A stretch of 49,044 nt of DNA from Spirochaetaceae bacterium (GTDB lineage Bacteria; Spirochaetota; Spirochaetia; Treponematales; Treponemataceae), in NCBI GenBank assembly GCA_017416145.1, contig JAFQDD010000005.1:1-49044 (forward strand), in the 5' to 3' direction. Positions 9,578-18,752 of the stretch are shown one piece after another. The notes below the pieces were generated by a model. The model saw nothing but the letters and a program-made list of their open reading frames with translations. It was not told where the DNA came from and ran no database searches. The translations under genes and the position numbers were made by a program. Position 1 is the stretch's first letter. The number at the start of each line of letters is the position of its first letter.

Positions 9578-11518
9578 CTATTTTCTTTTTGCAATTTCTT
9601 TTATGGCAGAAATTAGTTCCTTATCTTTTAGTAAATCTTCAACATTTACTGGCAAACAATATGTCCAGTTAAAAGCATTTACGCTACCAGGCACGTTTAC
9701 CCGTTCCTTTTCCATATCTTCTGCGTAGTATTTTTCTGCAAGACCTAAAAAATCTTGTATTGGATTGATAACATACATACTATTAGATGTTGCAACTTTT
9801 TGCAAAAGATATTTTGCAGTTTCTGGATTGTATTTTCCAACTTCTATAGTTTCATCTTCTGGTGGGAAAGCTTCAAAAAATGCTTCTGCGTCTTTTTCTG
9901 TGCTCCACCACAAACGCAAGGTGCTTGAATCGTGAACAGAAGTGGTTGCAACGCTTTTTTCTGGATAATCCTCAAAATCAACAAAAGGTTGAGCAGGTTT
10001 TTCCCAATCACGTTTCCAACGAACAACGCATAAACTTCTAATATCCAAATCTCCAAGAACTTTTGGCAAACATTCAATATTTGCTCCTAAATCCTCGGCA
10101 CAAGGAATCATTTTGGTGGATTTTGTAAGTTCGCCCAAAACGGTTCTAGCTTGTTTTTCCCAAAGTTTATCCATTTTTTCGTTTTTCTTTGCCAAAAGTT
10201 CGCTAAACAAAGCTTTTTCTTCGTTGTTTAGAGAAGCCCAAGCTGTAGTTTTTGTGTATGTCCAAATTGGATAGTAGCCTCCTTCAACTTCAATGAGCAT
10301 TCGGTCTCGCCACTTTTGGGTAAGTTTTTCTTTTACGTAATAGGATTCAATATCACAATCCCAAATATCTTGGTCTGTTTTAATGGAATCTTTGAAAAGC
10401 CAAAGTTCTTCATCCCCAATTCTATCCATAATTTTGTGTAAAAGTCCGTGGGTGCCAAGATAATCAAAATTGTTTACTTCTTCGATTGTTCGGGTTTCCA
10501 CGTGAGGTTTTGAAAGCCAACGAATTCGCTCTTTATCAAAACCAAGTTCTTCAAGCTCTTCTTTTGTAATTGGCTGGAAAGGCTCTGTGTGACCAAGAAC
10601 TGCTGTACATTCTCCGTAAGGAATTGCCCAAATTCGGAAAAATCCTAGAACGTGGTCAATTCTGTACATATCATAATATTTAGAAGCTGATATTAAGCGG
10701 TTTTTCCACCAAGAATAATCTGCTTTTTTTAAGTTTTTCCAGTTGTATGTTGGGAATCCCCAGTTTTGTCCTGTAGGATTTTCCCCGTCTACTGGAGACC
10801 CTGCTCGTAAATCATCGTTGAAAAAGTTTTTGTTTGCCCAAGCGTCGGCAGAATCTTCGTTCATCATAATTGGAATGTCGCCTTTTAGCATAATTCCAAG
10901 GGAGCGAACATATTCTGCGGCTTCTGAAAATTGTTTGTCCAAGTTGTACTGAAGCCAAACGTAGAAAAAGTGTTCGTCCACTGTTTTTGGATCATTCCAA
11001 AGTTCTTCTATTTTTTTTGCTGTTACGTTTTTGTGGCATTTCCACTGTTTGTAAGAAGCTTCGTTATTTACATCTTTTAAATGCATAAAAACAGCATATT
11101 CTTTTACCCAAGGATTTTGTGAAAGCCAAGTATCAATTTCTTTTGAAGATTTTGCTTCTTCTTTTTTTGATAAATAGATTTCTCGAAGCAAAGCAAGTTT
11201 TTCTTGGCGAAGTTCTTTGTAGGGAAATCGTTCAAAATCTTTGTATTTTTTTTGAAGTTTTTTTATTTTGGCAAGGATTTTATCATCCTCTGTAAGTTTT
11301 TCCAAACTTGCATAAAGAGGATGTAAAGCAAAAGCAGACAAAGCACTGTATGGAGAACTTTCTGTGCCTGTATCATTTACTGGAAGAAGTTGGATAATTT
11401 TTAGTCCTGCTTTTTTGCAAAAGTCTGCAAAGGGAATCAAGTCCAAAAACTCTCCACAACCAACGCTTTTTTTTGTTTTTATTGCACCTAAAGGAATGGC
11501 AGTTCCTGTTAATTTCAT
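9578..11518 (-). CDS. malQ: 4-alpha-glucanotransferase (amylomaltase, GH77)
   Basis: 646 residues. It transfers alpha-1,4-glucan segments between maltodextrins in the cytoplasm. The N-terminus shows the GH77 hallmark (GAIPLG-like AIPLGAIKT, then QLLPVNDTGTESSPYSALSAFALHP). Catalytic residues are visible: nucleophile D288 in YRIDHVLGFFR, acid/base E475 in PCAEDLG, and D530 in SVHDSSTLR. It is longer than the usual ~500 residues, with an insertion in the first third (about residues 75-200). The start has an AGGTGA ribosome site. It is the first gene of a two-gene unit with the GH13 enzyme downstream. Confidence 0.95.
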   Translation of the reverse strand: MKLTGTAIPLGAIKTKKSVGCGEFLDLIPFADFCKKAGLKIIQLLPVNDTGTESSPYSALSAFALHPLYASLEKLTEDDKILAKIKKLQKKYKDFERFPYKELRQEKLALLREIYLSKKEEAKSSKEIDTWLSQNPWVKEYAVFMHLKDVNNEASYKQWKCHKNVTAKKIEELWNDPKTVDEHFFYVWLQYNLDKQFSEAAEYVRSLGIMLKGDIPIMMNEDSADAWANKNFFNDDLRAGSPVDGENPTGQNWGFPTYNWKNLKKADYSWWKNRLISASKYYDMYRIDHVLGFFRIWAIPYGECTAVLGHTEPFQPITKEELEELGFDKERIRWLSKPHVETRTIEEVNNFDYLGTHGLLHKIMDRIGDEELWLFKDSIKTDQDIWDCDIESYYVKEKLTQKWRDRMLIEVEGGYYPIWTYTKTTAWASLNNEEKALFSELLAKKNEKMDKLWEKQARTVLGELTKSTKMIPCAEDLGANIECLPKVLGDLDIRSLCVVRWKRDWEKPAQPFVDFEDYPEKSVATTSVHDSSTLRLWWSTEKDAEAFFEAFPPEDETIEVGKYNPETAKYLLQKVATSNSMYVINPIQDFLGLAEKYYAEDMEKERVNVPGSVNAFNWTYCLPVNVEDLLKDKELISAIKEIAKRK

Positions 11519-11545
11519 AAAATCACCTCGATTTTGATTTTTTTA

Positions 11546-11609
11546 GTAAACCGTTTTACATTTTTATATTACAACTACTTTAGTATAATTGTACAGCATT
11601 TTATGTAAA
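11546..11609 (-). promoter_or_regulatory. malQ promoter with LacI-type operator
   Basis: On the minus strand, TTTACA (11604-11609), a 16-base spacer and TATACT (11582-11587) form a sigma-70 promoter. About 16 bases past the expected start is GTAAACCGTTTTAC (11546-11559), a near-palindrome around a central CG. This is the form of LacI-family operators. No LacI regulator lies in the window. Confidence 0.55.
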
Positions 11610-11632
11610 ATACAAAGAAAAAACCTATTATT

Positions 11633-12736
11633 TTAATAAAATATTAAATCTTCTCTTGTAATTGTATTATTTGTACAAAGACAACGAGCTCGATTCAAAG
11701 TTGATTCTAATTCTCGAACATTTCCTTTCCAATTATGTTCCACCAACATATTTATAGCTCCAAAAGTAATTTCGGTTTTGGATTTATCTAAAAAATACTG
11801 AATTAACAAGGGAATGTCATCTTTTCTGTCTTTTAATGATGGGATTTTTATAGTTAAAGGATTTATGCGGTAAAACAAATCTTCGCGAAAGGTTTTGTTT
11901 TCAATGGCTTGTTCTAAATCTGCGTTAGAAGCAGTGATAAATCTAATATTTGCTCTTTTTTCAACAACTGACCCCAAAGGTCTGTAAACTTTTTCTGAAA
12001 TCACTTTCAGCAACTTCGCTTGAATTGACAAAGATGCTTCTGTAATTTCGTCTAAAAACAAAGTTCCGTTTTCAGCCGCTTCTACTAAACCAACCCGGTT
12101 TTCTGCACCTGTATAGATTCCCTTTTTTGACCCAAATAAAACAGTTTCCACAAGATTTTCTGGAATTGTGGCCATATTTTCATCAAAAAATGGATATTTC
12201 GCAACTTTTGAATGTTTGTGAATTAGTTTTGCTAACAAAGTTTTTCCAGTTCCACTTTCACCCACAAGTAAAATTGGGAAATCAGTTTTTGCATATTTTA
12301 ATACTTGATGTTTTAATTCTATGATTTTTTTGTTCCGACCAACAAATTCTGGAAGCACATCTTCATTTTCTACTTTTTCAATCAAACCCTTTGATTTTAA
12401 CTTTTCAATAATCAGTTCTAGGTTACAGGGAAAAACAAAATAATCATCTGCACCGAATTTTATACTTTGAACTGCAAAACAAACAGATTCTTCTTCTGAT
12501 ATTACAATAATTTGTGCCCAATAAAACTTTTTGCGGATTTCTGTTATGATTGAAAAATCAAAAGCACATAAAAAAGAAAAATCCACAAAAATCACTCTCA
12601 AATCATCAAAACTTTCTTCTTTTGAAAAGCAATTTTTCTGGATAATGTTAAAATTTTTGTCCCTTAAGAAGAGAAAAAAATCCTCCCGACAATTTTCCAT
12701 TGTAAAAAACAAGACATCAACTTTTTTGTTTCTCAT
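11633..12736 (-). CDS. Sigma-54 activator (NtrC/FlgR-like AAA+) lacking a C-terminal HTH
   Basis: 367 residues from the ATG at 12736, chosen because GGAGAG lies three bases upstream; a GTG seven codons earlier has no such site. Residues 1-125 look like a receiver domain (IFVDFS at the phospho-site position, ending GADDYFVFPC), though degenerate. The AAA+ domain has Walker A GESGTGKT (K165), the sigma-54 contact loop as GIYTGA (about 206-211, normally GAFTGA), Walker B GTLFLDEI, and an arginine-finger region FREDLFYRI. The protein stops right after the lid helices, with no Fis-type DNA-binding domain. That is the architecture of FlgR-type activators, which act from solution. It ends the ctp-rsmE-wecG unit. 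Confidence 0.85.
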   Translation of the reverse strand: MRNKKVDVLFFTMENCREDFFLFLRDKNFNIIQKNCFSKEESFDDLRVIFVDFSFLCAFDFSIITEIRKKFYWAQIIVISEEESVCFAVQSIKFGADDYFVFPCNLELIIEKLKSKGLIEKVENEDVLPEFVGRNKKIIELKHQVLKYAKTDFPILLVGESGTGKTLLAKLIHKHSKVAKYPFFDENMATIPENLVETVLFGSKKGIYTGAENRVGLVEAAENGTLFLDEITEASLSIQAKLLKVISEKVYRPLGSVVEKRANIRFITASNADLEQAIENKTFREDLFYRINPLTIKIPSLKDRKDDIPLLIQYFLDKSKTEITFGAINMLVEHNWKGNVRELESTLNRARCLCTNNTITREDLIFY

Positions 12737-12798
12737 AAACTCTCCAATATTTTCCACGAAAAGTTGAAAAACAAAAAAGTATAGCTATATTCGCAGAA

Positions 12799-13548
12799 CT
12801 ATTTTTTCTTCTTAAAAAGTCGGTTGCAAATTAGCAAAGTTTTATACCACATAAAAGGAAAAATTAAAAATAATTTCATTGGATTGTGAAATATTTCGTG
12901 CCAAATTTCGTTTCCACGCTGGAAAGTTTCTTTTGATACGCGTTTTTTTCGCAAGGAGAAAATATTTAGTATATCTTTATGATATATAAAAATACTTGAT
13001 CCAAACTGATTTCGACGATCATAAATCCACTTTTCGCCCTTTTTTATACCTTCACTTACCAAAACCAAGGCAGGATTTGCTTTGTAGATTGCTGAAACCA
13101 CATCTCTTTCTACAGATTTTGGGAAATAGCCTACGTAGCGACCAACTATTTGAAGTCCAGGATAAGTTGATCGAATATTTTTTTCAGAATCCATCAAACT
13201 TCCCTTGTGACCACCTAATAAGTAAATGGATTTATATCTAGTTTCCAAATATGTCATTAGTGAAATGATTGTCGAAAATGGATTGTAGCGTTCTGGGATA
13301 GGCAATTTTAGGAATTTTGCACCTTTTATTATACTTTTTGAAGTAGGCAAAACTAATGCGGCATTTTTTAGACAATTCATATAGTTTGCATTTCTTCGGG
13401 CTTTTAGCAAATCCCAAACTGATATAAAAATTACTTGTTTGATTCCAGCTTGGTCATGCAAGGAAAACAGTACTTTTTCCATATCTTCAGGCTTTACAAT
13501 ATCAACTGGCACACCTAATAATTCTATTCTTTGTAATAAATTGTCCAT
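12799..13548 (-). CDS. WecG/TagA/CpsF-family glycosyltransferase-like protein
   Basis: 249 residues from the ATG at 13548, which has a strong AGAGGAAG ribosome site; an upstream ATG at 13581 would overlap rsmE and lacks one. The family (GT26) adds a GlcNAc- or ManNAc-type sugar to lipid-linked intermediates at the membrane. Recognisable features are the N-terminal LGVPVDIV, the ERYNPFSTI region, IYLLGGHKGS and a basic C-terminus ending in a hydrophobic helix and RLFKKKK, suited to membrane contact. The usual conserved Asp-containing PDG motif is here LPTSKS, so activity is doubtful or the enzyme has diverged. It starts 10 bases after rsmE ends. Confidence 0.75.
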   Translation of the reverse strand: MDNLLQRIELLGVPVDIVKPEDMEKVLFSLHDQAGIKQVIFISVWDLLKARRNANYMNCLKNAALVLPTSKSIIKGAKFLKLPIPERYNPFSTIISLMTYLETRYKSIYLLGGHKGSLMDSEKNIRSTYPGLQIVGRYVGYFPKSVERDVVSAIYKANPALVLVSEGIKKGEKWIYDRRNQFGSSIFIYHKDILNIFSLRKKRVSKETFQRGNEIWHEIFHNPMKLFLIFPFMWYKTLLICNRLFKKKK

Positions 13549-13558
13549 AATCTTCCTC

Positions 13559-14377
13559 TTATTCTTTACAAAACAATTCAAAACTCTGTTGTAAAACTGC
13601 TATTCCATACAATGCAGCTGTTTCTGCTCTTAACACATTGGTTTTAAAATGCAACGGCAAAAATCCAACTTGGTTTAATGCTTCGTATTCCTTTTCAGAA
13701 AATCCCCCTTCACATCCTACAGCGAGGGCTATTTTTTTTACATCTTTACATATTAGTTTATTTTCTGAAAAATCTCCACTAAAAAGAGAAACTCCCTTTT
13801 CTGGATTTTCGTGCAAAATAAAAGCTCTTTTTTCTGACGATTCAAACTCTTCCCAGATTTTTGCAGCTTCGTTTACTGAAACGGGGCTTAAAATCCTTGT
13901 AGAAACTGGAGAACCGCTTTGTTGCCGAGCTTCTTTTACAATTCTATCCCAGCGTTCTAGGCGGCCTTTTCCATCTTGATTTACAGAAAATTCCCCCACA
14001 ATTGGAACAATGACTGCCACCCCACATTCTGTAGCTTGACGAATAATCAAATCCATTTTTTGAGGCTTTGGCATAAACTGAAAAAGCCAATATTCTTTTT
14101 GGGTGGCAGAGGTTTGTTCAGAAATGGAAAAGGCTGAAACTCCTTGAGTCACTTGAGCTGCTTCCTTTGCTTCGGCTCTTGGAACAGGTTTTAGCAAAGC
14201 TGTTTTGCCGTCACAGCGGATTATCTCCATAAGTTCTAAATTACCGTTTTTTAGCCGAACATCAATTTTGTCATTGATTTTGAGCCGCAAAACATTCATT
14301 AAATAGCGATAATCCTTACCTGTAACAATAATTGAGCCGTTTTTTTCTGTTTTTCCGTTGAAAATGAATTGTCGCAT
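13559..14377 (-). CDS. rsmE: 16S rRNA (uracil-1498-N3)-methyltransferase
   Basis: 272 residues. It methylates U1498 of 16S rRNA using S-adenosylmethionine. An N-terminal PUA-like domain (MRQFIFNGKTEKNGSIIVTG) is followed by the SPOUT domain with QFMPKPQKMDLIIRQATECG, AVGCEGGFSEKEYEAL and LRAETAALYGIAVL near the end. There is an unusual extra loop around residues 70-95 (EAAQVTQGVSAFSISEQTSATQ). The start codon overlaps the ctp stop codon by one base (TAATG), so translation is probably coupled. Confidence 0.93.
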   Translation of the reverse strand: MRQFIFNGKTEKNGSIIVTGKDYRYLMNVLRLKINDKIDVRLKNGNLELMEIIRCDGKTALLKPVPRAEAKEAAQVTQGVSAFSISEQTSATQKEYWLFQFMPKPQKMDLIIRQATECGVAVIVPIVGEFSVNQDGKGRLERWDRIVKEARQQSGSPVSTRILSPVSVNEAAKIWEEFESSEKRAFILHENPEKGVSLFSGDFSENKLICKDVKKIALAVGCEGGFSEKEYEALNQVGFLPLHFKTNVLRAETAALYGIAVLQQSFELFCKE

Positions 14378-15873
14378 TAGTTTTCAGATTTTTCAGCTTC
14401 GTCTGTAACTTCTTTGGCAGCTTCTTCCAAAGCTTTTTCTTCTTCAATTTCTAGCAAAGTTTTTGTATTTTCTAATAAATTGTAAAAATCTTTACTGTTA
14501 GCAATTTCGATTGCTCTTTGAAGTTGAGTATCATAATCTAAATCGTAAAAAATTTCCCCAGTAATTGAATAGATTCTAATCAATCTACGTAAAACAGTTT
14601 TTTCTAATGGATAATCTTTGTACAATTCTTCAGCAAAAGCACTAATTTCAGCTTCTGTAATATTTTCTTTGGAATTTGCAAAATCGTAAATCTTATTGCT
14701 GTTCATTAAATCAACATAAATTTGTTGTTGTTCTTGGGAAACTCCAGGAAGATTTACTTCTTCATCTGGTGGAATACCAATTTTGTCGATATTGGCTCCA
14801 GATGGTGTGTAATATTTTGCAATTGTAATTTTCATACCGTCTTCGTAAGGGAGTCCTCTAGGTTCTTGAACAGAGCCTTTTCCATAAGTGTTATTTCCCA
14901 CAAGATAGGCAGTGCGAGTATCTTTCAATGCCCCGGCCAAAATTTCTGAAGCAGAAGCAGAACCTCCATTTATTAACACAACAATTGGAATGTTTTTTGG
15001 CATTGTTGTAAGTTCTGGACTTGCGTAATATGCGTCTGAATAATAGGATTTTCTACCACGAGTTGAAACAATCACTCCATTATCAATAAACTTATCAGCC
15101 ACTTCTTCTACACTTGATAAAACGCCACCTGGATTGTCCCGAAGGTCGATTATCAAGGATGTAAAACCAGTTTCAATAAAATAATCTAAAGCCTCTTGAA
15201 CTCTAGCTGATGTTAAAGGTGTAAACTCAATAATTCTTAAAAAAGCAGTTTTTCCAGGAGCTTCACTTATGTAACCAGATTTTACAGTTGGAACTTCGAT
15301 TAAAGCTCGAGTTAAAACCACATTAAACTCCATAGAATCTCCACGGCGTACAGTAATTTCTACATCAGTTCCAGGTACACCACGAAGCAAAGAAACTGCA
15401 TCTTCTAAAACTAAGTCCTTTGTATCAGTTTCACCGATTTTTATGATTTTGTCGCCGATTTGGATTCCAGCCTTCCATCCAGGAGTGCCTTCTATTGGAT
15501 TTGTAACTTCAATGTAATCTGTTTTTGTGATTGTAAGTCCAACTCCACCAAACTGACCTTCTGTTGTATCAGAAATACTACGTTGTTGAGACATATCTAA
15601 ATAAGTTGTATATGGGTCTTTCAAAGAGCCTAAGAGACCTTCCATAGCTCCACGATAGAGAGTTTCTGGGTCAACTTCATCAACATAATTTTGTACAACA
15701 TAACTAAAAACTGCATTTATCAATTCTAAATATTCTTTTGATTCTTGAAGTTTTTGTAAATCCGTTTTTTCGACTTGTTCCACTTTTGAGGCACAAGCAG
15801 CTGGAGTAATAAACAAAACAAGCACAGTAAAAAAGCAAAGTGCTACAACGATAATTTTATTTTTTTTAGTCAT
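14377..15873 (-). CDS. ctp: S41 carboxy-terminal processing protease
   Basis: 498 residues. An N-terminal hydrophobic export signal ends in TPAACAS, so the mature protein is periplasmic and possibly lipid-modified at the Cys. A PDZ domain (about residues 100-180, FGGVGLTITKTD...GDKIIKIGE) precedes the S41 protease domain. The Ser/Lys dyad is S307 in GGSASASE and K332 in YGKGSVQ, 25 residues apart as usual. Such enzymes trim the C-termini of exported proteins. It is the first gene of a likely four-gene unit with rsmE, the WecG-like gene and the activator. Confidence 0.93.
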   Translation of the reverse strand: MTKKNKIIVVALCFFTVLVLFITPAACASKVEQVEKTDLQKLQESKEYLELINAVFSYVVQNYVDEVDPETLYRGAMEGLLGSLKDPYTTYLDMSQQRSISDTTEGQFGGVGLTITKTDYIEVTNPIEGTPGWKAGIQIGDKIIKIGETDTKDLVLEDAVSLLRGVPGTDVEITVRRGDSMEFNVVLTRALIEVPTVKSGYISEAPGKTAFLRIIEFTPLTSARVQEALDYFIETGFTSLIIDLRDNPGGVLSSVEEVADKFIDNGVIVSTRGRKSYYSDAYYASPELTTMPKNIPIVVLINGGSASASEILAGALKDTRTAYLVGNNTYGKGSVQEPRGLPYEDGMKITIAKYYTPSGANIDKIGIPPDEEVNLPGVSQEQQQIYVDLMNSNKIYDFANSKENITEAEISAFAEELYKDYPLEKTVLRRLIRIYSITGEIFYDLDYDTQLQRAIEIANSKDFYNLLENTKTLLEIEEEKALEEAAKEVTDEAEKSEN

Positions 15874-16048
15874 ATCTGTATATTATCTCATTTAAGAAGT
15901 GCATACAAGATAATGAAGAAAAAATGTCAAACTTTTCCTTGTAACTGAGAAAGAACTTCCTAATTAAACAAAGGTTTTTGTAATTTTACTTATTTTTCAG
16001 TTTCAAATACTGTTATTTTTTTTATTTGATGTTATATTAGTTTTGTTG

Positions 16049-16076
16049 TTTACACAAAATGCCGAAACTCTATAAT
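16049..16076 (+). promoter_or_regulatory. Promoter of the MinD-like gene
   Basis: TTTACA (16049-16054), a 16-base spacer and a consensus TATAAT (16071-16076) precede the gene by about 30 bases, with a GGAGA ribosome site before the ATG at 16108. The rest of the intergenic stretch from 15874 shows nothing else I can name. Confidence 0.65.
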
Positions 16077-16107
16077 AGAATATAGAAGATTTTATTGGAG
16101 AAACAAA

Positions 16108-17235
16108 ATGCAAATTATTCCTGTAGCAAGTGGAAAAGGTGGCGTTGGAAAAAGCCTTCTTTCTGCAAACTTGGCAATCGCTTTGGGCAAAGCTGGAAAA
16201 AAAGTTGTTATAGCAGACTTAGACTTGGGAGCTTCAAACCTTCATTTAGTTTTAGGACAACAAGCACCAAAAGCTGGAATTGGTACATATATTTCTGGAC
16301 AATCAAAATTTAGCGAAATAATTTGTCCCACCGATTATCAAAATGTTTCATTTATTGCAGGAGATGCAGAAATTCCAGGACTTAGTTCTATAAAAAATTC
16401 TCAAAAAAACGAGCTAATCCGTGAATTTCAAAAAGTTGATGCTGATTATTTAATTTTAGACTTGGGAGCGGGAACTCACCTTTCTATTCTTGACTTTTTC
16501 TTATTATCACCTCAAGGAATAATCGTTACAGCTCCAACGGTTACAGCAACTCTAAACGGTTACCTATTCTTGAAAAATGCTGTTTTCCGTTTGATGTATA
16601 ATTCTTTCAAAAAAAACTCTAAGGCCTATGAATATTTAGAGCGATTAAAGCAAGATTCTTCTTCACTACAAAAACTCTATATTCCAAAATTGATAGAAGC
16701 CATAAAAGAAGTTGACCCTGCCAGTGCAGAAATTTTTGAACACAGAATGAAACAATTTTGTCCACGTCTAGTTTTAAATATGATAGACGACCCAAAAGAT
16801 GCAGACAAAGCTTATAAAATCAAACGGTCTTGTTCTGAATATTTAGGTCTAGAATTGGAACATCTTGGAGTTATTTACAAAGATCCGATGCAAGATGTGG
16901 CATTATCTTCCCGTTTACCAATTTCTGTTTACAAACCACAGTCTGTTTTATCTCAGGCAATTTTCCGCGTAGCAGACAAAGTGTTAAGTGCAGAAGCTAT
17001 TCACTTTGAAGGAGATTTAACAGCAACTTTTGCCACAGCTGATTCTGAAGCAGAAACAGATTACGCTGCAAGACTTTCTTATGTAGAAGATTTAATGGGA
17101 AGTGGTGCAATCACAGTTGGAGAATTGGGAGAAACTATAAAATCTCAACAATATGAAATCACTCAATTACGAAAAGAAATTAACCTGCTTAGAACAAAGC
17201 TTTCAAAAGCAGTAGCACAAGGATTTAGATTATAA
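16108..17235 (+). CDS. MinD/ParA-like P-loop ATPase
   Basis: 375 residues. The deviant Walker A KGGVGKS sits at residues 10-16, followed by switch I (DLDLGASNLHLVLG) and a Walker B region YLILDLGAG near 120. It belongs to the MinD/FlhG/ParA group, which positions cell structures by ATP-dependent dimerisation. The last 60 residues form a predicted coiled coil (VGELGETIKSQQYEITQLRKEINLLRTKL), unlike MinD's amphipathic helix. Partition, chemoreceptor or flagellar placement are all possible; no parB, minC or flhF lies nearby. The stop overlaps the lgt start (TAATG). Confidence 0.85.
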   Translation: MQIIPVASGKGGVGKSLLSANLAIALGKAGKKVVIADLDLGASNLHLVLGQQAPKAGIGTYISGQSKFSEIICPTDYQNVSFIAGDAEIPGLSSIKNSQKNELIREFQKVDADYLILDLGAGTHLSILDFFLLSPQGIIVTAPTVTATLNGYLFLKNAVFRLMYNSFKKNSKAYEYLERLKQDSSSLQKLYIPKLIEAIKEVDPASAEIFEHRMKQFCPRLVLNMIDDPKDADKAYKIKRSCSEYLGLELEHLGVIYKDPMQDVALSSRLPISVYKPQSVLSQAIFRVADKVLSAEAIHFEGDLTATFATADSEAETDYAARLSYVEDLMGSGAITVGELGETIKSQQYEITQLRKEINLLRTKLSKAVAQGFRL

Positions 17236-18227
17236 TGCCGTTGTATATCAATTTTCCGTCTTGGATTCATCCAGAAATTTTCCCAGGAGTGCCATTTCTT
17301 TCACTTTTAAGATGGTATGGTTTAATGTATGTTTTTGCTTTTGGGACAGCATTTTTTGTTTTCAAAAAACAAATGTCAGAAGGAGCATTAGACACAAAAA
17401 ACTACAAAGCCAACATAGACGATGTTTTTAGTTTTTTCACTTTCAGCATTTTAATGCTTTTAGTAGGTGCGAGAATTTTTTCTTGCTTGATTTATGACAC
17501 TTCTGGACTTTACTGGAAAAAACCTTGGCTAATTTTTTGGCCTTTTGATGAAAACTGGAACTTCACAGGACTTGCTGGAATGTCTTACCACGGTGGATTT
17601 GTGGGTGGACTTTTAGGAATGATAATTTGGTGTTTGTGGCACAAAAAGCCTGTCCTAAAATGGATTGACGTTATGGGGATTTCCATTCCGCTAGGATATA
17701 CTTTTGGTCGCCTTGGGAACTTTTTGAACGGAGAACTTTTTGGTCGTGTAACCACAATGCCTTGGGGAATGGTTTTCCCAAATGCTAGAAGATTCTCTGT
17801 ATCTATCCCTTGGGTAAGGGAAATCGTGGACAAAATCGGAATGCCTATTGCAGAAGGTCAAACTTTGGTAAATCTTCCACGGCACCCAAGCCAACTTTAC
17901 GAAGCTTTTTTTGAAGGAATTGTTTTATTCCTAATATTGTGGTTTGTTCGCAAAAAGAAACCTTTTGACGGTTTTATCCTAGGACTTTATCCAATTGGAT
18001 ACGGAATTTTCCGCTTTTTCATAGAATATTTTAGAGAACCAGATGTAGAACTTGGTTATAGAATCGCTTCTGTACAAGATGCTCCAACTTATCTAAATGT
18101 GTCTTGGGGAAACATTTCTACGGGGCAAATTCTTTGCCTTTTGATGATAGCCGCCGGAATTGGAATACTAATTGCCCTTTCCATAAGGCAGCGAATTCTA
18201 AAGAAGCGTACGCAAATAAAACATTAA
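17235..18227 (+). CDS. lgt: Prolipoprotein diacylglyceryl transferase
   Basis: 330 residues with about seven membrane segments. It transfers diacylglycerol from phosphatidylglycerol to the lipobox Cys of prolipoproteins, the first step of lipoprotein maturation, consistent with several lipoproteins in this window. Family motifs are SYHGGFVGG, the signature [14 protein letters not shown] (about residues 156-169), HPSQLYEA and [12 protein letters not shown]. The start overlaps the preceding stop by one base. The 3' end overlaps the convergent NUDIX gene by 30 bases. Confidence 0.96.
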   Translation: MPLYINFPSWIHPEIFPGVPFLSLLRWYGLMYVFAFGTAFFVFKKQMSEGALDTKNYKANIDDVFSFFTFSILMLLVGARIFSCLIYDTSGLYWKKPWLIFWPFDENWNFTGLAGMSYHGGFVGGLLGMIIWCLWHKKPVLKWIDVMGISIPLGYTFGRLGNFLNGELFGRVTTMPWGMVFPNARRFSVSIPWVREIVDKIGMPIAEGQTLVNLPRHPSQLYEAFFEGIVLFLILWFVRKKKPFDGFILGLYPIGYGIFRFFIEYFREPDVELGYRIASVQDAPTYLNVSWGNISTGQILCLLMIAAGIGILIALSIRQRILKKRTQIKH

Positions 18228-18743
18228 AGCACTTGCCATAAGCCCGTGCTGATAAACAGAAGAGCCCATGTTTTTTATAACTTGGGCTTTTTTTTCTTTG
18301 TAGAAGTTTACATATTCATCTGCGTCTAAATCTTGATTTCCAACTTTTTCCAAATCCTGAGCTAGAAAAAAATGTACATGATTGCTCATAATTGCAGGAT
18401 TTGGGCTCATTGAACCAAGTTTTGTAAGCTTTTTGGGTTTGTATCCTGTTTCTTCAAGTAATTCTCGTAAAGCTCCTTGTTCTGGAGTTTCTCCCTTATC
18501 AATTACACCACCTGGAAATTCTCTACAGAGTTGATTTGCACCGTGTCTCCATTGTTCCACCATTAAAAAACAATCATCCAACTCAGGAATTACAATTACC
18601 CAATCTGGAGCATCTAGCACAATATATTTTGCTTTTTCATTTTCTGGGGAAACGCTTTCTATTTCACAAAGAGAGCCTATTGGTGTTTTTTGCAAAATAT
18701 TTTTTCCACAAGGTTTCCAGCACAAATCTTCTCTGTTTTCCAT
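18198..18743 (-). CDS. NUDIX hydrolase, ADP-ribose pyrophosphatase-like
   Basis: 181 residues from the ATG at 18743, which has AGGTGA five bases upstream; a GTG nine bases earlier lacks a site. The NUDIX box is complete ([23 protein letters not shown], positions roughly 18520-18450 on the minus strand): it binds Mg2+ and hydrolyses a nucleoside diphosphate linked to another group. The EQWRHG and EFPGG motifs match ADP-ribose/GDP-mannose pyrophosphatases. It follows the DUF362 gene by nine bases and overlaps the lgt tail by 30 bases. Confidence 0.88.
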   Translation of the reverse strand: MENREDLCWKPCGKNILQKTPIGSLCEIESVSPENEKAKYIVLDAPDWVIVIPELDDCFLMVEQWRHGANQLCREFPGGVIDKGETPEQGALRELLEETGYKPKKLTKLGSMSPNPAIMSNHVHFFLAQDLEKVGNQDLDADEYVNFYKEKKAQVIKNMGSSVYQHGLMASALMFYLRTLL

Positions 18744-18752
18744 AAATATCAC

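Noticed and set aside
12737-12757. GTG at 12757 as start of the sigma-54 activator
   Set aside because: The ATG at 12736 has a well-placed GGAGAG, which lies inside the extra codons of the longer form.
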